64,000 bases of DNA from a bacterium (GTDB lineage: Bacteria; BMS3Abin14). The notes beneath the pieces are model-generated. The model saw nothing but the letters and a program-made list of their open reading frames with translations. It was not told where the DNA came from and ran no database searches. The translations under genes were made by a program, and so were the position numbers. The stretch covers positions 2,474,997 to 2,538,996 of the forward strand of contig CP070719.1 in NCBI GenBank assembly GCA_020350725.1, given 5' to 3'. Within the stretch, counting starts at the first letter, position 1. Each line of letters begins with the position of its first letter. Positions 47,066-56,180 of this stretch are shown here, piece by piece.

Positions 47066-48400
47066 ATGAGAAAGATCGTTGTCTTTTCACTTGTCGTCAT
47101 TATCGTGTCGATGCTTTCTGTGCCTGCTTTCGCCGCGGGCAAATTTTCCGATGAGACCAAGGAGTGTCTGCAATGCCACGATGCAATGCCGGGCATCGTC
47201 ATCCAGTGGAGCAAGAGTTCCCATTGGAACGCCGGCGTCGGGTGCTACGAATGCCACAGGGCTGGCAAGGATGACCCCGACGCCATGGAACACAACGATT
47301 TCACCATTTCCATCATCGTCTCGCCCAAGGATTGCGGGCAGTGCCACGAGAGGGAGACAGCCGAGCAGGAGGCCAGCCATCACGCTGAAGCAGGGAATAT
47401 CATCAACTCGGCCGATGGCCTCCTCGGCCAGACGGTGGGAGGACCGCCTGCGGTTGCTGTGGGCTGTCGTCAATGTCACGGGTCCGTGGTCCTGACGAAT
47501 GCAGACGGCAGCCTGGATCCCTCCACCTGGCCCAATACGGGTATCGGCCGCCTCAACCCCGATGGGTCTAAAGGGTCCTGCTCGGCCTGCCACACCCGGC
47601 ATAGATTCAGCAAGGAGCAGGCGAGGAAACCGGAGGTCTGCGGTAAGTGCCATCTCGGTCCCGACCATCCGCAGCTCGAGGTCTACGAGGAGTCCAAACA
47701 CGGCATCCTTTACAGGGCCTTCGAGGACGAGCTGAACATGGATCGACCCAAGTGGGTGGCGGGTGAGGACTACTTCGACGCGCCCACCTGCTCATCCTGC
47801 CACATCAGTGCCGGTGGGGGGCAGGGGGTCACCCACGATGTCGGTAAACGGTTGAGCTGGAACCTGCGCGCCCCGGTTTCGAAGAAAATGGAGAACTGGC
47901 AGGAGAAAAGGAAAGACATGCAGGATATCTGTTCCGCGTGTCACGGAGATCCTTTTGTGGCCGGTTTCTACATCCAGCTCGACGAATTTGTGGAGCTCTA
48001 CGACACAAAATTCGGCATACCGGCCCAGCAGATCAGGGATCTGCTCATCAACGAGGGCGTCATCCCCAAGGGGAATTTCAACGACGAGATCGATTGGATC
48101 TACTGGGAGCTCTGGCACCACGAGGGAAGAAGGGCCAGGCACGGGGCTGCCATGTCCGGACCTGATTACGCCTGGTGGCACGGCCTCTACGAGGTGGCCA
48201 AACACTTCTACACGGAATATCTGCCGGCGGCCGAGAGGTTGTCCAGGGAGGCCGGAAAACCAGAGGTCTACGACAGGATCATCAGTGAGTTCATCGACAG
48301 CGATGAGAGACATGAGTGGTTCACCAAGGGGTTTGACCAGAAAAAACTCGAGAAGATCCAGAAGTACTATCAGGAGAGATACCAGCAGAAGGTTGATTAG
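47066..48400 (+). CDS. Octaheme c-type cytochrome, hydroxylamine oxidoreductase (HAO) family
   Basis: A 444-residue periplasmic protein: cleavable signal (VVFSLVVIIVSMLSVPAFA) and eight CxxCH haem sites beginning at Cys34, 60, 90, 134, 172, 192, 242 and 289. A long haem-free helical C-terminal region (about 290-444) follows, including PDYAWWHGLYEVAKHFY. Spacing and C-terminal helices match HAO-like octaheme proteins. These either oxidise hydroxylamine or hydrazine, or, in forms without the P460 tyrosine crosslink, reduce nitrite or hydroxylamine. Which applies needs an alignment of the C-terminal tyrosine. No ammonia-oxidation genes are nearby, so a reductive or detoxifying role is more likely. 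ATG 47066 follows AGGGGAGGG. An FNR/HcpR-type site controls it. Confidence 0.88.
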   Translation: MRKIVVFSLVVIIVSMLSVPAFAAGKFSDETKECLQCHDAMPGIVIQWSKSSHWNAGVGCYECHRAGKDDPDAMEHNDFTISIIVSPKDCGQCHERETAEQEASHHAEAGNIINSADGLLGQTVGGPPAVAVGCRQCHGSVVLTNADGSLDPSTWPNTGIGRLNPDGSKGSCSACHTRHRFSKEQARKPEVCGKCHLGPDHPQLEVYEESKHGILYRAFEDELNMDRPKWVAGEDYFDAPTCSSCHISAGGGQGVTHDVGKRLSWNLRAPVSKKMENWQEKRKDMQDICSACHGDPFVAGFYIQLDEFVELYDTKFGIPAQQIRDLLINEGVIPKGNFNDEIDWIYWELWHHEGRRARHGAAMSGPDYAWWHGLYEVAKHFYTEYLPAAERLSREAGKPEVYDRIISEFIDSDERHEWFTKGFDQKKLEKIQKYYQERYQQKVD

Positions 48401-48596
48401 CGGTTGCCCTCGACGGGGAGACGGAGCGGAGATTGTCCGCCCCGTTTCCACCGTCAATGTCGAAGATCCCGCCGCTGAGCGGACCGGGAACACAGCAGCT
48501 GAGGGACCCAACCGGCAGGGGCGAAGGGGGGATTTGAGGCTCCGTGCGAATCTGCTGTATTTATATAGAATAAAAGGTAAAATCGCCTAACCGGCC

Positions 48597-48625
48597 TTGA
48601 CATTGAAGGCGGTCAATGCTAATAA
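48597..48625 (+). promoter_or_regulatory. Strong sigma70 promoter upstream of DUF465 gene
   Basis: TTGACA (48597-48602), 17-base spacer, TAATAA (48620-48625). The start would be near 48632, 22 bases before the DUF465 ATG. This is the best sigma70-type promoter seen in the window. Confidence 0.75.
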
Positions 48626-48653
48626 TCCCGAATATTTTTCCAGAAGGGGTATC

Positions 48654-48869
48654 ATGAGCAGGGATAAGGAACTCATCAGCAGGCTCCTTGAGGAGAACGA
48701 AGAGTTCAGAAAGCTGCACGAGGAGCACATCGCTTTCGAGGAGGAGATCGAGAAACTGATGAAGAAAAGGCCACAGACCACGGAGCTTCACTTCGAGATC
48801 GAGACCCTCAAGAAGAAGAAGTTGTTCGGTAAAGACAAGATGGAAAGAATCCTTACCAAATATCGTTGA
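48654..48869 (+). CDS. DUF465 (YdcH-like) small coiled-coil protein
   Basis: A 71-residue acidic-basic helical protein with the DUF465 pattern: LISRLLEENEEFRKLHEEHIAFEEEIEKL, then LKKKKLFGKDKMERIL. Family function is unknown. ATG 48654 follows AGAAGGGG. It has its own promoter upstream and an intrinsic terminator 25 bases downstream, so it can be expressed as a single short transcript. Confidence 0.88.
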   Translation: MSRDKELISRLLEENEEFRKLHEEHIAFEEEIEKLMKKRPQTTELHFEIETLKKKKLFGKDKMERILTKYR

Positions 48870-48894
48870 TTGTTCAGCCGGTGGCTATCTTCGA

Positions 48895-48922
48895 GGCGAG
48901 GCCAGTGGCCTCGCCTTTTTTT
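48895..48922 (+). terminator. Intrinsic terminator between DUF465 and ilvD
   Basis: Perfect 9-base stem GGCGAGGCC / GGCCTCGCC with an AGT loop, followed by seven T. It ends only 31 bases before the ilvD start, so it also lies in the ilvD leader. Confidence 0.92.
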
Positions 48923-48953
48923 CAACTGGGGATTCGAGAGGAGTCCAAAGAGA

Positions 48954-50612
48954 ATGAAAAAACCCCTGACCAGCGATCGAGTGAAACGGGGTCCTGAGAG
49001 AGCTCCCTCCCGGGCACTGCTCTATGCTACGGGAGTGACCAAGAAGTCCATGGACCGTCCCCATATCGGTGTCTTCACCAGTTTTACGGATATCATCCCC
49101 GGACACATCGGCATGCGGGAACTGGAAAGGTCCATTGAGAAGGGGGTCCACTCGGGAGGGGGCCTTTCTTTCCTGATCGGGGTTCCCGGGGTCTGTGACG
49201 GTATCGTCATGGGCCACGAGGGGATGCGCTACAGCCTCCCCACCCGTGAGTGGATATCGGATCTCGTGGAGGCCGTCAGCCGTGGTCACGCCTTTGACGG
49301 CATTGTCCTCCTCACCAACTGCGACAAGATCACCCCGGGCATGCTGATGGCCGCGGCCAGGCTGAATATCCCCGCCATAGTGGTTACAGCCGGGCCCATG
49401 CATTCCGGAATGTATAAAGGGGTGCGCCGTTCCCTCGTCAGAGACACCTTCGAGGCTGTCGGCAGCTTTCAGGCCGGCAAGATCGACGAAAGGGAGCTCG
49501 AGTGTATGGCATTGGAGGCCTGTCCCGGCCCGGGGGCGTGCCAGGGCATGTATACAGCGAACACCATGGCCTGCGTTACGGAAGCCCTCGGAATGTCGCT
49601 TCCGGGCTGCGCTACCGCCCTCGCCGGATTCGCCGAGAAGAGACGGATAGCCTTCGAAAGCGGTGAGCGCATTGTCGCCATGGTGGAAGAGAACCTGCTG
49701 CCCGGCGGCGTTTTGACGAGAGAGGCCTTCGAAAACGCCATCTCCGTGGACATGGCGCTTGGCGGCTCCACCAACACGGCCCTGCATGTTCCCGCCATTG
49801 CACACGAGGCGGATGTCAAGGTCGACCTCGATCTTTTCGACAGGATCAGCTCCCGCACCCCCCACCTGGCCAACATAAGGCCCGGGGGAGAGCACTTCAT
49901 GGAGGATCTCCACTATGCCGGCGGGGTTCCGGCCGTCCTGAACCGGCTCCAGCCGCTGCTCCGGGCGTCCATGACCGTATCCGGCAGGGATCTGTTGGCC
50001 ATTGCCTCCGCATCCGAGGTCAAGGACCCCGAAGTCATCCGGTCCATGGATCAACCCTATCACAAGCAGGGAGGTATCGCCGTCCTCAGGGGCAACCTGG
50101 CCCCGGACGGCAGCGTCGTCAAGCAGACCGCCGTGGCGGAGGATATGCAGGTCTTCCAGGGTCCCGCTCGCGTCTTCGAGCAGGAGGAGGATGCCATGAG
50201 GGCCGTCATGGACCGGAAGATCAAGGACGGCGATGTGCTGGTGATCCGCAATGAAGGGCCCCGGGGGGGGCCCGGCATGAGGGAGATGCTGTCGGTGACA
50301 TCGGCCATTCACGGGATGGGTCTGCGGGTGGCCCTGATAACCGACGGTCGATTTTCAGGGGGAACCCGGGGGCCGTGCGTCGGGCATATATCGCCCGAGG
50401 CCGCCTCGGGCGGACCCATGGCCCTCATTGAGAACGGGGACCCCATCCGGATAGACATCCCGGACCGCAGCCTCAACGTGGAGGTACCCGAGGAAGAGCT
50501 GGCCGCGCGGAGATCCCGCTGGTCGGAACCCGAGCCCAGGGTGACCAGGGGGATACTCGGCCGGTACGCCCGTTTGGTGAAATCGGCCAGCACAGGCGCG
50601 ATCCTGGAATAG
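48954..50612 (+). CDS. ilvD: Dihydroxy-acid dehydratase
   Basis: A 552-residue Fe-S dehydratase, third step of valine/isoleucine synthesis. Cluster and metal regions: [38 protein letters not shown] and [14 protein letters not shown]. The C-terminal [19 protein letters not shown] is also seen. ATG 48954 is used, behind GAGAGGAG; the frame upstream runs back through the terminator. First gene of the ilv-leu block. A promoter between terminator and start is unlikely because only 31 bases separate them. Confidence 0.97.
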   Translation: MKKPLTSDRVKRGPERAPSRALLYATGVTKKSMDRPHIGVFTSFTDIIPGHIGMRELERSIEKGVHSGGGLSFLIGVPGVCDGIVMGHEGMRYSLPTREWISDLVEAVSRGHAFDGIVLLTNCDKITPGMLMAAARLNIPAIVVTAGPMHSGMYKGVRRSLVRDTFEAVGSFQAGKIDERELECMALEACPGPGACQGMYTANTMACVTEALGMSLPGCATALAGFAEKRRIAFESGERIVAMVEENLLPGGVLTREAFENAISVDMALGGSTNTALHVPAIAHEADVKVDLDLFDRISSRTPHLANIRPGGEHFMEDLHYAGGVPAVLNRLQPLLRASMTVSGRDLLAIASASEVKDPEVIRSMDQPYHKQGGIAVLRGNLAPDGSVVKQTAVAEDMQVFQGPARVFEQEEDAMRAVMDRKIKDGDVLVIRNEGPRGGPGMREMLSVTSAIHGMGLRVALITDGRFSGGTRGPCVGHISPEAASGGPMALIENGDPIRIDIPDRSLNVEVPEEELAARRSRWSEPEPRVTRGILGRYARLVKSASTGAILE

Positions 50613-50641
50613 AACTGGAATAATCCACCTTCCTCAATCTT

Positions 50642-50724
50642 CCTCTCCCCTTTTTGGAGAGGACCGAGGTGACGGGGCATTCACACCACCCTCACCCCGG
50701 TCCCCTCCCGTCAAGGGAGGGGAG
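50642..50724. repeat. Palindromic intergenic element in ilvD-ilvB gap
   Basis: Two hairpins (CTCTCC...GGAGAG and CCCCTCCC...GGGAGGGG) are enclosed by a longer imperfect inverted repeat, gaccgaggtgacgggg against ccctcaccccggtc. Its form resembles the small mobile palindromes common in proteobacterial gaps. It sits just upstream of ilvB and could form a strong structure in the mRNA. Confidence 0.65.
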
Positions 50725-50748
50725 ATGCAGCAGATCAGGAGAGTAACG

Positions 50749-52476
50749 ATGCAGATGTCAGGCGCGGAGATACTAGTAAAAGCCCTCCAGGAAGAGGGTG
50801 TTGAAGTGATTTTCGGCTATCCGGGCGGTGTTCTGCTGGATTTTTACGATGCCCTTTTCAGGGCAGGCATGAGGCACATTCTGACCCGCCACGAGCAGGC
50901 CGCCGCTCACGCGGCAGACGGGTACGCCCGTGCCTCAGGAAAGGTCGGCGTGTGCATGGCCACCTCCGGCCCCGGAGCCACCAACCTCGTCACGGGCATC
51001 GCCACGGCCCACATGGATTCGGTCCCCGTCGTGGCGTTTACCGGCCAGGTTCCCTCCCACATGATCGGCGGGGACGCCTTCCAGGAGGCCGACATCATCG
51101 GGATCACCCGGCCGATCACCAAGCACAGCTACCTGGCCACCAGCCCGGGCGAACTCCCCAAGATCGTTCAGGAGGCATTCCATATCGCCTCCACCGGGCG
51201 GCCGGGTCCCGTGGTCATCGACCTGCCCAAGGACGTCCTCCAGGGCAAGGGCAAGTATCACCGGCCGGACAAGGTCGAGATCCGGGGATATAAGCCCAAG
51301 ACGGAAGGGCATCCAGGGCAGATCAAGAGGGTCCTGAGCGAGATCATGAAGGCCAAGAGGCCCGTGATCTATGCCGGCGGAGGGGTGGTGATCTCGGGGG
51401 CGGGCGGAGAACTGGTCGCCTTCGCGGAGAAGAACATGATCCCCGTGACGAATACCCTGTTGGGCCTGGGCGGTTTTCCCGGCAACCATCCTCTCTTTCT
51501 GGGCATGCTGGGCATGCACGGGACCTACCAGGCCAACATGACCATTCACGAGTCCGACCTGATCATCGCCATCGGAGCCCGGTTCGACGACAGGGTGACA
51601 GGCGCGGTGGCCAAGTTCGCCCCCAGCGCCAGGGTCGTCCACATCGACGTGGACCCATCGGCCATAAGCAAGAACATCGTTGTTCACGTCCCGGTCGTCG
51701 GTGACGTCAGGGGTGTCCTGAAGGAGTTGAACAAGATCCAGAAGGGGGAAAAGGCCGTCTGGAAGGAGATCCGGAGCAAATGGCTTGACAGGGTCAGGGC
51801 CTGGGGCGAGGAAAGGCCACTGTCCTACGACCGCAAGAGCAGTCTGATCAAGCCGCAGTATGTGATCGAAAAGCTCAGTGAACTGGCGCCCGATGATGCT
51901 ATTATCACCACGGAGGTGGGGCAGAATCAGATGTGGGTGGCCCAGTATTACAAGTTTGTCAAACCGAGGACCCTTCTGTCATCCGGCGGCCTGGGAACCA
52001 TGGGTTATGGGTTCCCTGCGGCCATGGGAGCCCAGTTCGCCTTTCCGAAAAGGGTGGTGGTGGACGTCGCCGGCGACGGGAGTATCCAGATGAACATCCA
52101 GGAACTGGCAACCGTGGCCCAACACAACATCCCGGTCAAGATCGTCATCCTCAACAACTGCTTTCTGGGCATGGTAAGGCAATGGCAGGAGCTTTTTTAC
52201 GACGCCCGCTATTCCCAGACCTGTCTTTCCTCCAACCCTGATTTTGTGAAGGTCGCCGAGGCCTACGGGGTCAAGGGTATCCGGATCTCCGATAAAGCAG
52301 AGGTGGAAGCGGGCCTCAAGGAGGCACTGGCCCATCCCGGCCCTGTGGTGGTGGACTGCCAGATCGACCGGGAGGAGGGCGTTTACCCCATGGTTCCCGC
52401 CGGCGCGGCCTCCAGCGAGATGATCTTCGGGCCCGATCGAAAGAAGAAGGAGAGCAAGCTCAAAGCTGTTAAATAG
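50749..52476 (+). CDS. ilvB: Acetolactate synthase large subunit
   Basis: A 575-residue thiamine-diphosphate enzyme. Seen: IFGYPGGVLLDFYDAL, catalytic Glu in LTRHEQAAAHAADGYARA, FAD-region ARFDDRVTG, and the ThDP motif VDVAGDGSIQMNIQELATV with NNCFLGMVRQWQ. It condenses pyruvate to acetolactate (or with 2-oxobutyrate). ATG 50749 has GGAGA at correct distance; ATG 50725 is too close to its purine run. ilvN follows. Confidence 0.96.
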   Translation: MQMSGAEILVKALQEEGVEVIFGYPGGVLLDFYDALFRAGMRHILTRHEQAAAHAADGYARASGKVGVCMATSGPGATNLVTGIATAHMDSVPVVAFTGQVPSHMIGGDAFQEADIIGITRPITKHSYLATSPGELPKIVQEAFHIASTGRPGPVVIDLPKDVLQGKGKYHRPDKVEIRGYKPKTEGHPGQIKRVLSEIMKAKRPVIYAGGGVVISGAGGELVAFAEKNMIPVTNTLLGLGGFPGNHPLFLGMLGMHGTYQANMTIHESDLIIAIGARFDDRVTGAVAKFAPSARVVHIDVDPSAISKNIVVHVPVVGDVRGVLKELNKIQKGEKAVWKEIRSKWLDRVRAWGEERPLSYDRKSSLIKPQYVIEKLSELAPDDAIITTEVGQNQMWVAQYYKFVKPRTLLSSGGLGTMGYGFPAAMGAQFAFPKRVVVDVAGDGSIQMNIQELATVAQHNIPVKIVILNNCFLGMVRQWQELFYDARYSQTCLSSNPDFVKVAEAYGVKGIRISDKAEVEAGLKEALAHPGPVVVDCQIDREEGVYPMVPAGAASSEMIFGPDRKKKESKLKAVK

Positions 52477-52547
52477 AGATTTTTTCCGGAACGCGCTGAA
52501 GAAGTCCGGTTGCTCGGAGGGGCGCAAAGCCCGCAGAAGATGATCGG

Positions 52548-52575
52548 GGTCTGGAGCCTGGACCCTGGAGTCAGG
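52548..52575. repeat. Heptad repeat tract in ilvB-ilvN gap
   Basis: Four 7-base units (ggtctgg, agcctgg, accctgg, agtcagg) in register, 72 bases before ilvN. Confidence 0.6.
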
Positions 52576-52646
52576 GAACCGGCTGGCCTCTTTAGGGAGC
52601 CACATGTGGGCGTGACGAGCGAGCGTGAGAAGATGAGAGGTGCACA

Positions 52647-53132
52647 ATGAGACACACCATTACCATAACGGTGGAGAATAAATTCGGAGTCCTGTCCCGG
52701 GTGGCCGGTCTCTTTTCGGGGAGGGGTTTTAACATCGAGAGCCTCAGCGTGGGAGAGACCCTCGACCCCACGATCTCCCGGATGACCATCGTCACCCGGG
52801 GCGATGACCGGATCATCGAACAGGTGACAAAGCAGCTCCGAAAGCTTGTCGACGTCATCAAAGTGACTGACCTGACGGACAGCTCCTTCGTGGACAGGGA
52901 GATGATCCTCGTCAAGATCAGCGCCACAGAGAAGAACAAGGCCGAGATTCTCAGGATCAACGAGATCTTCAGGGGAAAGATCGTGGACGTTTCGCCGACC
53001 ACCTACACGTTCGAGATCACCGGTGACGAGGGCAAGATCGAGGCGTTCATAAAACTGATCAAGCCCTTCGGCGTCAAGGAGATAAGCCGCACGGGCAAAG
53101 TCGCCATTCTGCGCGAGATGAATGGGGAATAA
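52647..53132 (+). CDS. ilvN: Acetolactate synthase small (regulatory) subunit
   Basis: A 161-residue protein with an N-terminal ACT domain ([27 protein letters not shown]) and the C-terminal ALS_ss domain ([13 protein letters not shown]). It confers valine feedback inhibition on IlvB. It lies between ilvB and ilvC with repeat-filled gaps on both sides. Confidence 0.96.
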   Translation: MRHTITITVENKFGVLSRVAGLFSGRGFNIESLSVGETLDPTISRMTIVTRGDDRIIEQVTKQLRKLVDVIKVTDLTDSSFVDREMILVKISATEKNKAEILRINEIFRGKIVDVSPTTYTFEITGDEGKIEAFIKLIKPFGVKEISRTGKVAILREMNGE

Positions 53133-53135
53133 ATT

Positions 53136-53224
53136 CAGTACCTGGTGTCTGGTATCCAGCGCCCAGTGCTCAGTGCTCAGTGCATGCTGTTATTGTCAGG
53201 AGCCAGGAGCTTGAAACTGGGAAC
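53136..53224. repeat. Heptad repeat tracts in ilvN-ilvC gap
   Basis: Seven units at 53136-53184 (cagtacc, tggtgtc, tggtatc, cagcgcc, cagtgct, cagtgct, cagtgca). A second block follows at 53197-53224 (caggagc twice, ttgaaac, tgggaac). It ends 26 bases before ilvC. Confidence 0.8.
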
Positions 53225-53250
53225 TGTCTTTTCGAAAGGAGCAACAGGAA

Positions 53251-54270
53251 ATGAACGTACTGACCGATAAGGACCTCAAGATCAAAGGGAAGCCCCTGGC
53301 GGGCAAGAAGGTGTCCGTCATCGGATACGGAAGCCAGGGCCACGCCCAGGCCCTCAACCTCAAGGACAGCGGTGTCGACGTGACGATCGGCCTCATCGAG
53401 GGCGATCCCGGCAGGGAGACCGCCGCCAAGGCCGGATTCAAGGTGGCCTCTATAGAGGAGGCCTCCGCGGGCGCGGACCTGATCATGCTCCTTGTGCCGG
53501 ATGAATTCCACAGGACGGTTTACGGGACGGCCATCGCTCCTAACGCCAAGGATGGCTGCACCCTGGCCGTATCCCACGGTTTTTCCATCCACTACGGCCA
53601 GGTGTCGCCGTCGGCCGGCATGGACGTGATCATGATCGCCCCCAAGGGACCCGGGCACCTGGTGCGCCAGGAGTTCGCCCAGGGGCGCGGGGTCCCCTCC
53701 CTCGTCGCCGTGCACCAGGATGTCACCGGATCCGCGCGGCAGACCGCCCTGGAGTATGCGGCAGCCATCGGAGCCGGCAGGGTAGGGATCCTGGAGACCA
53801 CTTTCCGGGAAGAGACGGAGACGGACCTGTTCGGTGAGCAGGCCGTTCTCTGCGGCGGCGCGACCCGGCTGGTGCTGGCCGGTTTCGAGACCCTTGTCGA
53901 GGCCGGCTATTCACCGGAGATGGCCTACTTCGAGTGCCTGCACGAACTGAAGCTCATTGTGGACCTGATGTACCAGGGCGGCATCGCCACCATGCGCTAT
54001 TCCATCAGCAACACCGCTGAATACGGCGATCTCACCCGGGGGGACAGGGTCATCGACGCCCTTGTCAAGGAGGAGATGGAGGAGATCCTGGCCGAGGTCC
54101 AGAGCGGGGAGTTCGCCAGGGAGTGGATCCTGGAGAACCAGGCCGGCCGACCGGTGTTCAACGCCCTCAGACGGCAGGCTTCCGAGCACCCCATCGAGGA
54201 GGTCGGAAGGCGTCTGCGGGGCCTCATGCCCTGGCTCAAGGAACAGGCGGCGGTGAAGGAAGAAGAATAA
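53251..54270 (+). CDS. ilvC: Ketol-acid reductoisomerase (class I)
   Basis: A 339-residue class I enzyme. Rossmann motif [21 protein letters not shown], catalytic helices with [29 protein letters not shown] and the metal ligands Asp and Glu. The cofactor-specificity loop after strand 2 reads [14 protein letters not shown]-dependent members usually have an Arg after GL and Ser residues that hold the 2'-phosphate; here these are Ile and Asp. NADH use is therefore plausible. Converts acetolactate and acetohydroxybutyrate to dihydroxy acids, using the product of ilvBN and feeding ilvD. Confidence 0.96.
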   Translation: MNVLTDKDLKIKGKPLAGKKVSVIGYGSQGHAQALNLKDSGVDVTIGLIEGDPGRETAAKAGFKVASIEEASAGADLIMLLVPDEFHRTVYGTAIAPNAKDGCTLAVSHGFSIHYGQVSPSAGMDVIMIAPKGPGHLVRQEFAQGRGVPSLVAVHQDVTGSARQTALEYAAAIGAGRVGILETTFREETETDLFGEQAVLCGGATRLVLAGFETLVEAGYSPEMAYFECLHELKLIVDLMYQGGIATMRYSISNTAEYGDLTRGDRVIDALVKEEMEEILAEVQSGEFAREWILENQAGRPVFNALRRQASEHPIEEVGRRLRGLMPWLKEQAAVKEEE

Positions 54271-54278
54271 TAAATGCC

Positions 54279-54496
54279 GTGATCAGTGATGTGTTATTTG
54301 TGATCGGGAATGGCTGAGACTGAAGGCCTTTGGTCCCATACAGTCCTTAAGGACAGTTAAGGGACAAGGTTGCAACTTCTGAATTTTAGATTGTCCGACC
54401 GAATTATTGGTGTGGAGCAACTGCCATAGGGAATTACAAAGAACAAAGCAGGAAAGTTAAGAGCGCTTGGATCGCGAATTACGAATCACGAGACCA
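54279..54496. repeat. ilvC-psd gap with two heptad tracts
   Basis: Units gtgatca, gtgatgt, gttattt, gtgatcg, ggaatgg at 54279-54313 and ggatcgc, gaattac, gaatcac, gagacca at 54469-54496, the last ending 2 bases before psd. The 150 bases between are AT-richer than the rest of the window, with no gene seen. Confidence 0.6.
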
Positions 54497-54498
54497 AA

Positions 54499-55155
54499 AT
54501 GAAACAGAAGCAGATAATACCGCTAATAGCAAATGAGGGGCTCATCCGAGCGGCATTTCCCGGCGTGGCCTGCGTGGTTCTGTTTCTGGCGGGGTGGAAC
54601 GCTCCCGGTACCGTCATGGCGGCGGTCACGGTGGCGGTTCTCCTCTTCTTCCGGGACCCGGAAAGGGCCATCACGGCAGACGCCGGGCAGATCCTGTCCC
54701 CCGCCGATGGAAGGGTCGTAGCCGTCGACCGGCCAAGGGAGGATCGTTATCTGGGGACCGACAGCCTGAGGGTCAGCGTGTTCATGAGCATTTTCAACGT
54801 GCACATCAACCGGATTCCCTGCGACGGCAAGGTCCTTGAGGTCAACCACGTTCCGGGAGGTTTCAGGATGGCCCATCTGGATGACGTGGGGGCCGAAAAC
54901 GAGAGGATGGAGGTCCTCCTCGAGGACCCCGGAGGGCGAAGAAGCCTCATGGTCCAGGTGGCCGGCCTGGTGGCAAGGAGGATCATCTGCCGGGTGGCGC
55001 CCGGGACGGACGTCGGGCGCGGGGAGCGTTACGGGCTGATCTGCTTCGGTTCCAGGGTGGACCTCTATCTTTCCTCCGAGGCCGAGGCGCGGGTGAGGAT
55101 CGGAGACAGGGTGAGGGCGGGGCTGTCGGTCGTCGCTGAACTCCCGGCGAGGTGA
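54499..55155 (+). CDS. psd: Phosphatidylserine decarboxylase proenzyme (short type)
   Basis: A 218-residue short-form Psd. Membrane segment near residues 18-48, then LSPADGRVVAVDRP, FMSIFNVHINRIP and the self-cleavage site GLICFGSRVDLYL, where the Ser of FGS becomes the pyruvoyl group. It makes phosphatidylethanolamine from the phosphatidylserine made by the next gene. Confidence 0.95.
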   Translation: MKQKQIIPLIANEGLIRAAFPGVACVVLFLAGWNAPGTVMAAVTVAVLLFFRDPERAITADAGQILSPADGRVVAVDRPREDRYLGTDSLRVSVFMSIFNVHINRIPCDGKVLEVNHVPGGFRMAHLDDVGAENERMEVLLEDPGGRRSLMVQVAGLVARRIICRVAPGTDVGRGERYGLICFGSRVDLYLSSEAEARVRIGDRVRAGLSVVAELPAR

Positions 55156-55262
55156 GTCGCCTGGCCTGCAGCCGAAGAACACAAAAAAAGGAGGTCCGGG
55201 AAGACGTCCCGGCATCGATTCCTGGAGATCAGGTCCAGGTTGTCCGGGACTGACCGGCAGAG

Positions 55263-56180
55263 ATGACCATGAATAACGCCAAAAACAGTGTTCCTCACAG
55301 GCAGATGGATATCCAGCCCGTTTCGGCTGATCCGTCCTCGGTCGGGGAGACGGCCGGGGACAGAATATCCAGCCGGCGGGCCATTTACCTGCTGCCCAAC
55401 ATGATCACAACCCTGGCGCTCTTCTCCGGGTTCATTTCCGTGGTGGCCTCTCTGAATGGAGAATTCGTGAGGGCTTCGGTCGCCATCATCGCGGCAGGGC
55501 TTTTCGACGCCCTGGACGGCCGCATAGCCCGGATGACCAGGACGTCATCCCTCTTCGGGGTCCAGTACGACAGCCTGTCGGACATCGTCGCCTTCGGTAT
55601 GGCCCCGGCCATCCTCATGTACACGGCGGTCCTGCAGCCGCTTGGCCGGTTCGGGTGGCTGGGAGCCTTTCTCTTCCTTGCCTGCGGGGCCCTGAGGCTG
55701 GCGCGTTACAATGTCGAGGCTCAGAAAGTGGGCCAGAAACACTTCACCGGCCTCCCGATTCCAGCGGCGGCCGGCGTGGTCGCCACCGGGATGCTTCTGA
55801 TCGGTGATCAGGGACTGCCGTCGGGCTTTGTGGAAGTGTTGGTCATACTGACCGTCTATCTGCTCTCGTTCCTGATGATCAGTACCGTACCCTACCCGAG
55901 CCTGAAACAGGTGGTGATCCCGAGACGAAAGGCCTTCCAGGTCCTGGCCGGCCTGGTCGTGTGCCTGGTCCTGGTCGCCAATTATCCGGCTCACTTTCTC
56001 TTCGGATTCGGTGTGACCTATACGGTCCTCGGGCCCGTTCTGGGCACCTGGGTCCTGAGAAAGTTGGGAAGTGAGGACATCGAGCACATGGAGAGCTTCA
56101 CACTGGAGGATGAAGACATCCTCGAGACCACTGGAGAGGAGGTGGTGACGCGACATGGGACTCAGCGAGAGCGACCTTAG
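55263..56180 (+). CDS. pssA: CDP-diacylglycerol-serine O-phosphatidyltransferase
   Basis: A 305-residue membrane enzyme of the CDP-alcohol phosphatidyltransferase family. The signature D-x2-DG-x2-AR-x8-G-x3-D-x3-D is complete (DALDGRIARMTRTSSLFG then VQYDSLSD). About seven helices span residues 40-260, with a 35-residue soluble head and an acidic tail. It makes phosphatidylserine from CDP-diacylglycerol and serine, the substrate of psd. The pair lies inside the ilv-leu block, as in Geobacter relatives. Confidence 0.96.
   Translation: MTMNNAKNSVPHRQMDIQPVSADPSSVGETAGDRISSRRAIYLLPNMITTLALFSGFISVVASLNGEFVRASVAIIAAGLFDALDGRIARMTRTSSLFGVQYDSLSDIVAFGMAPAILMYTAVLQPLGRFGWLGAFLFLACGALRLARYNVEAQKVGQKHFTGLPIPAAAGVVATGMLLIGDQGLPSGFVEVLVILTVYLLSFLMISTVPYPSLKQVVIPRRKAFQVLAGLVVCLVLVANYPAHFLFGFGVTYTVLGPVLGTWVLRKLGSEDIEHMESFTLEDEDILETTGEEVVTRHGTQRERP

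Noticed and set aside
52510-52540. GGGGCGCAAAGCC upstream of ilvN, resembling part of a cyclic-di-GMP (GEMM) riboswitch
   Set aside because: Only the short tetraloop-receptor-like piece matches; the upstream conserved CACGCACAGGGCAAACC segment and the second helix are absent.
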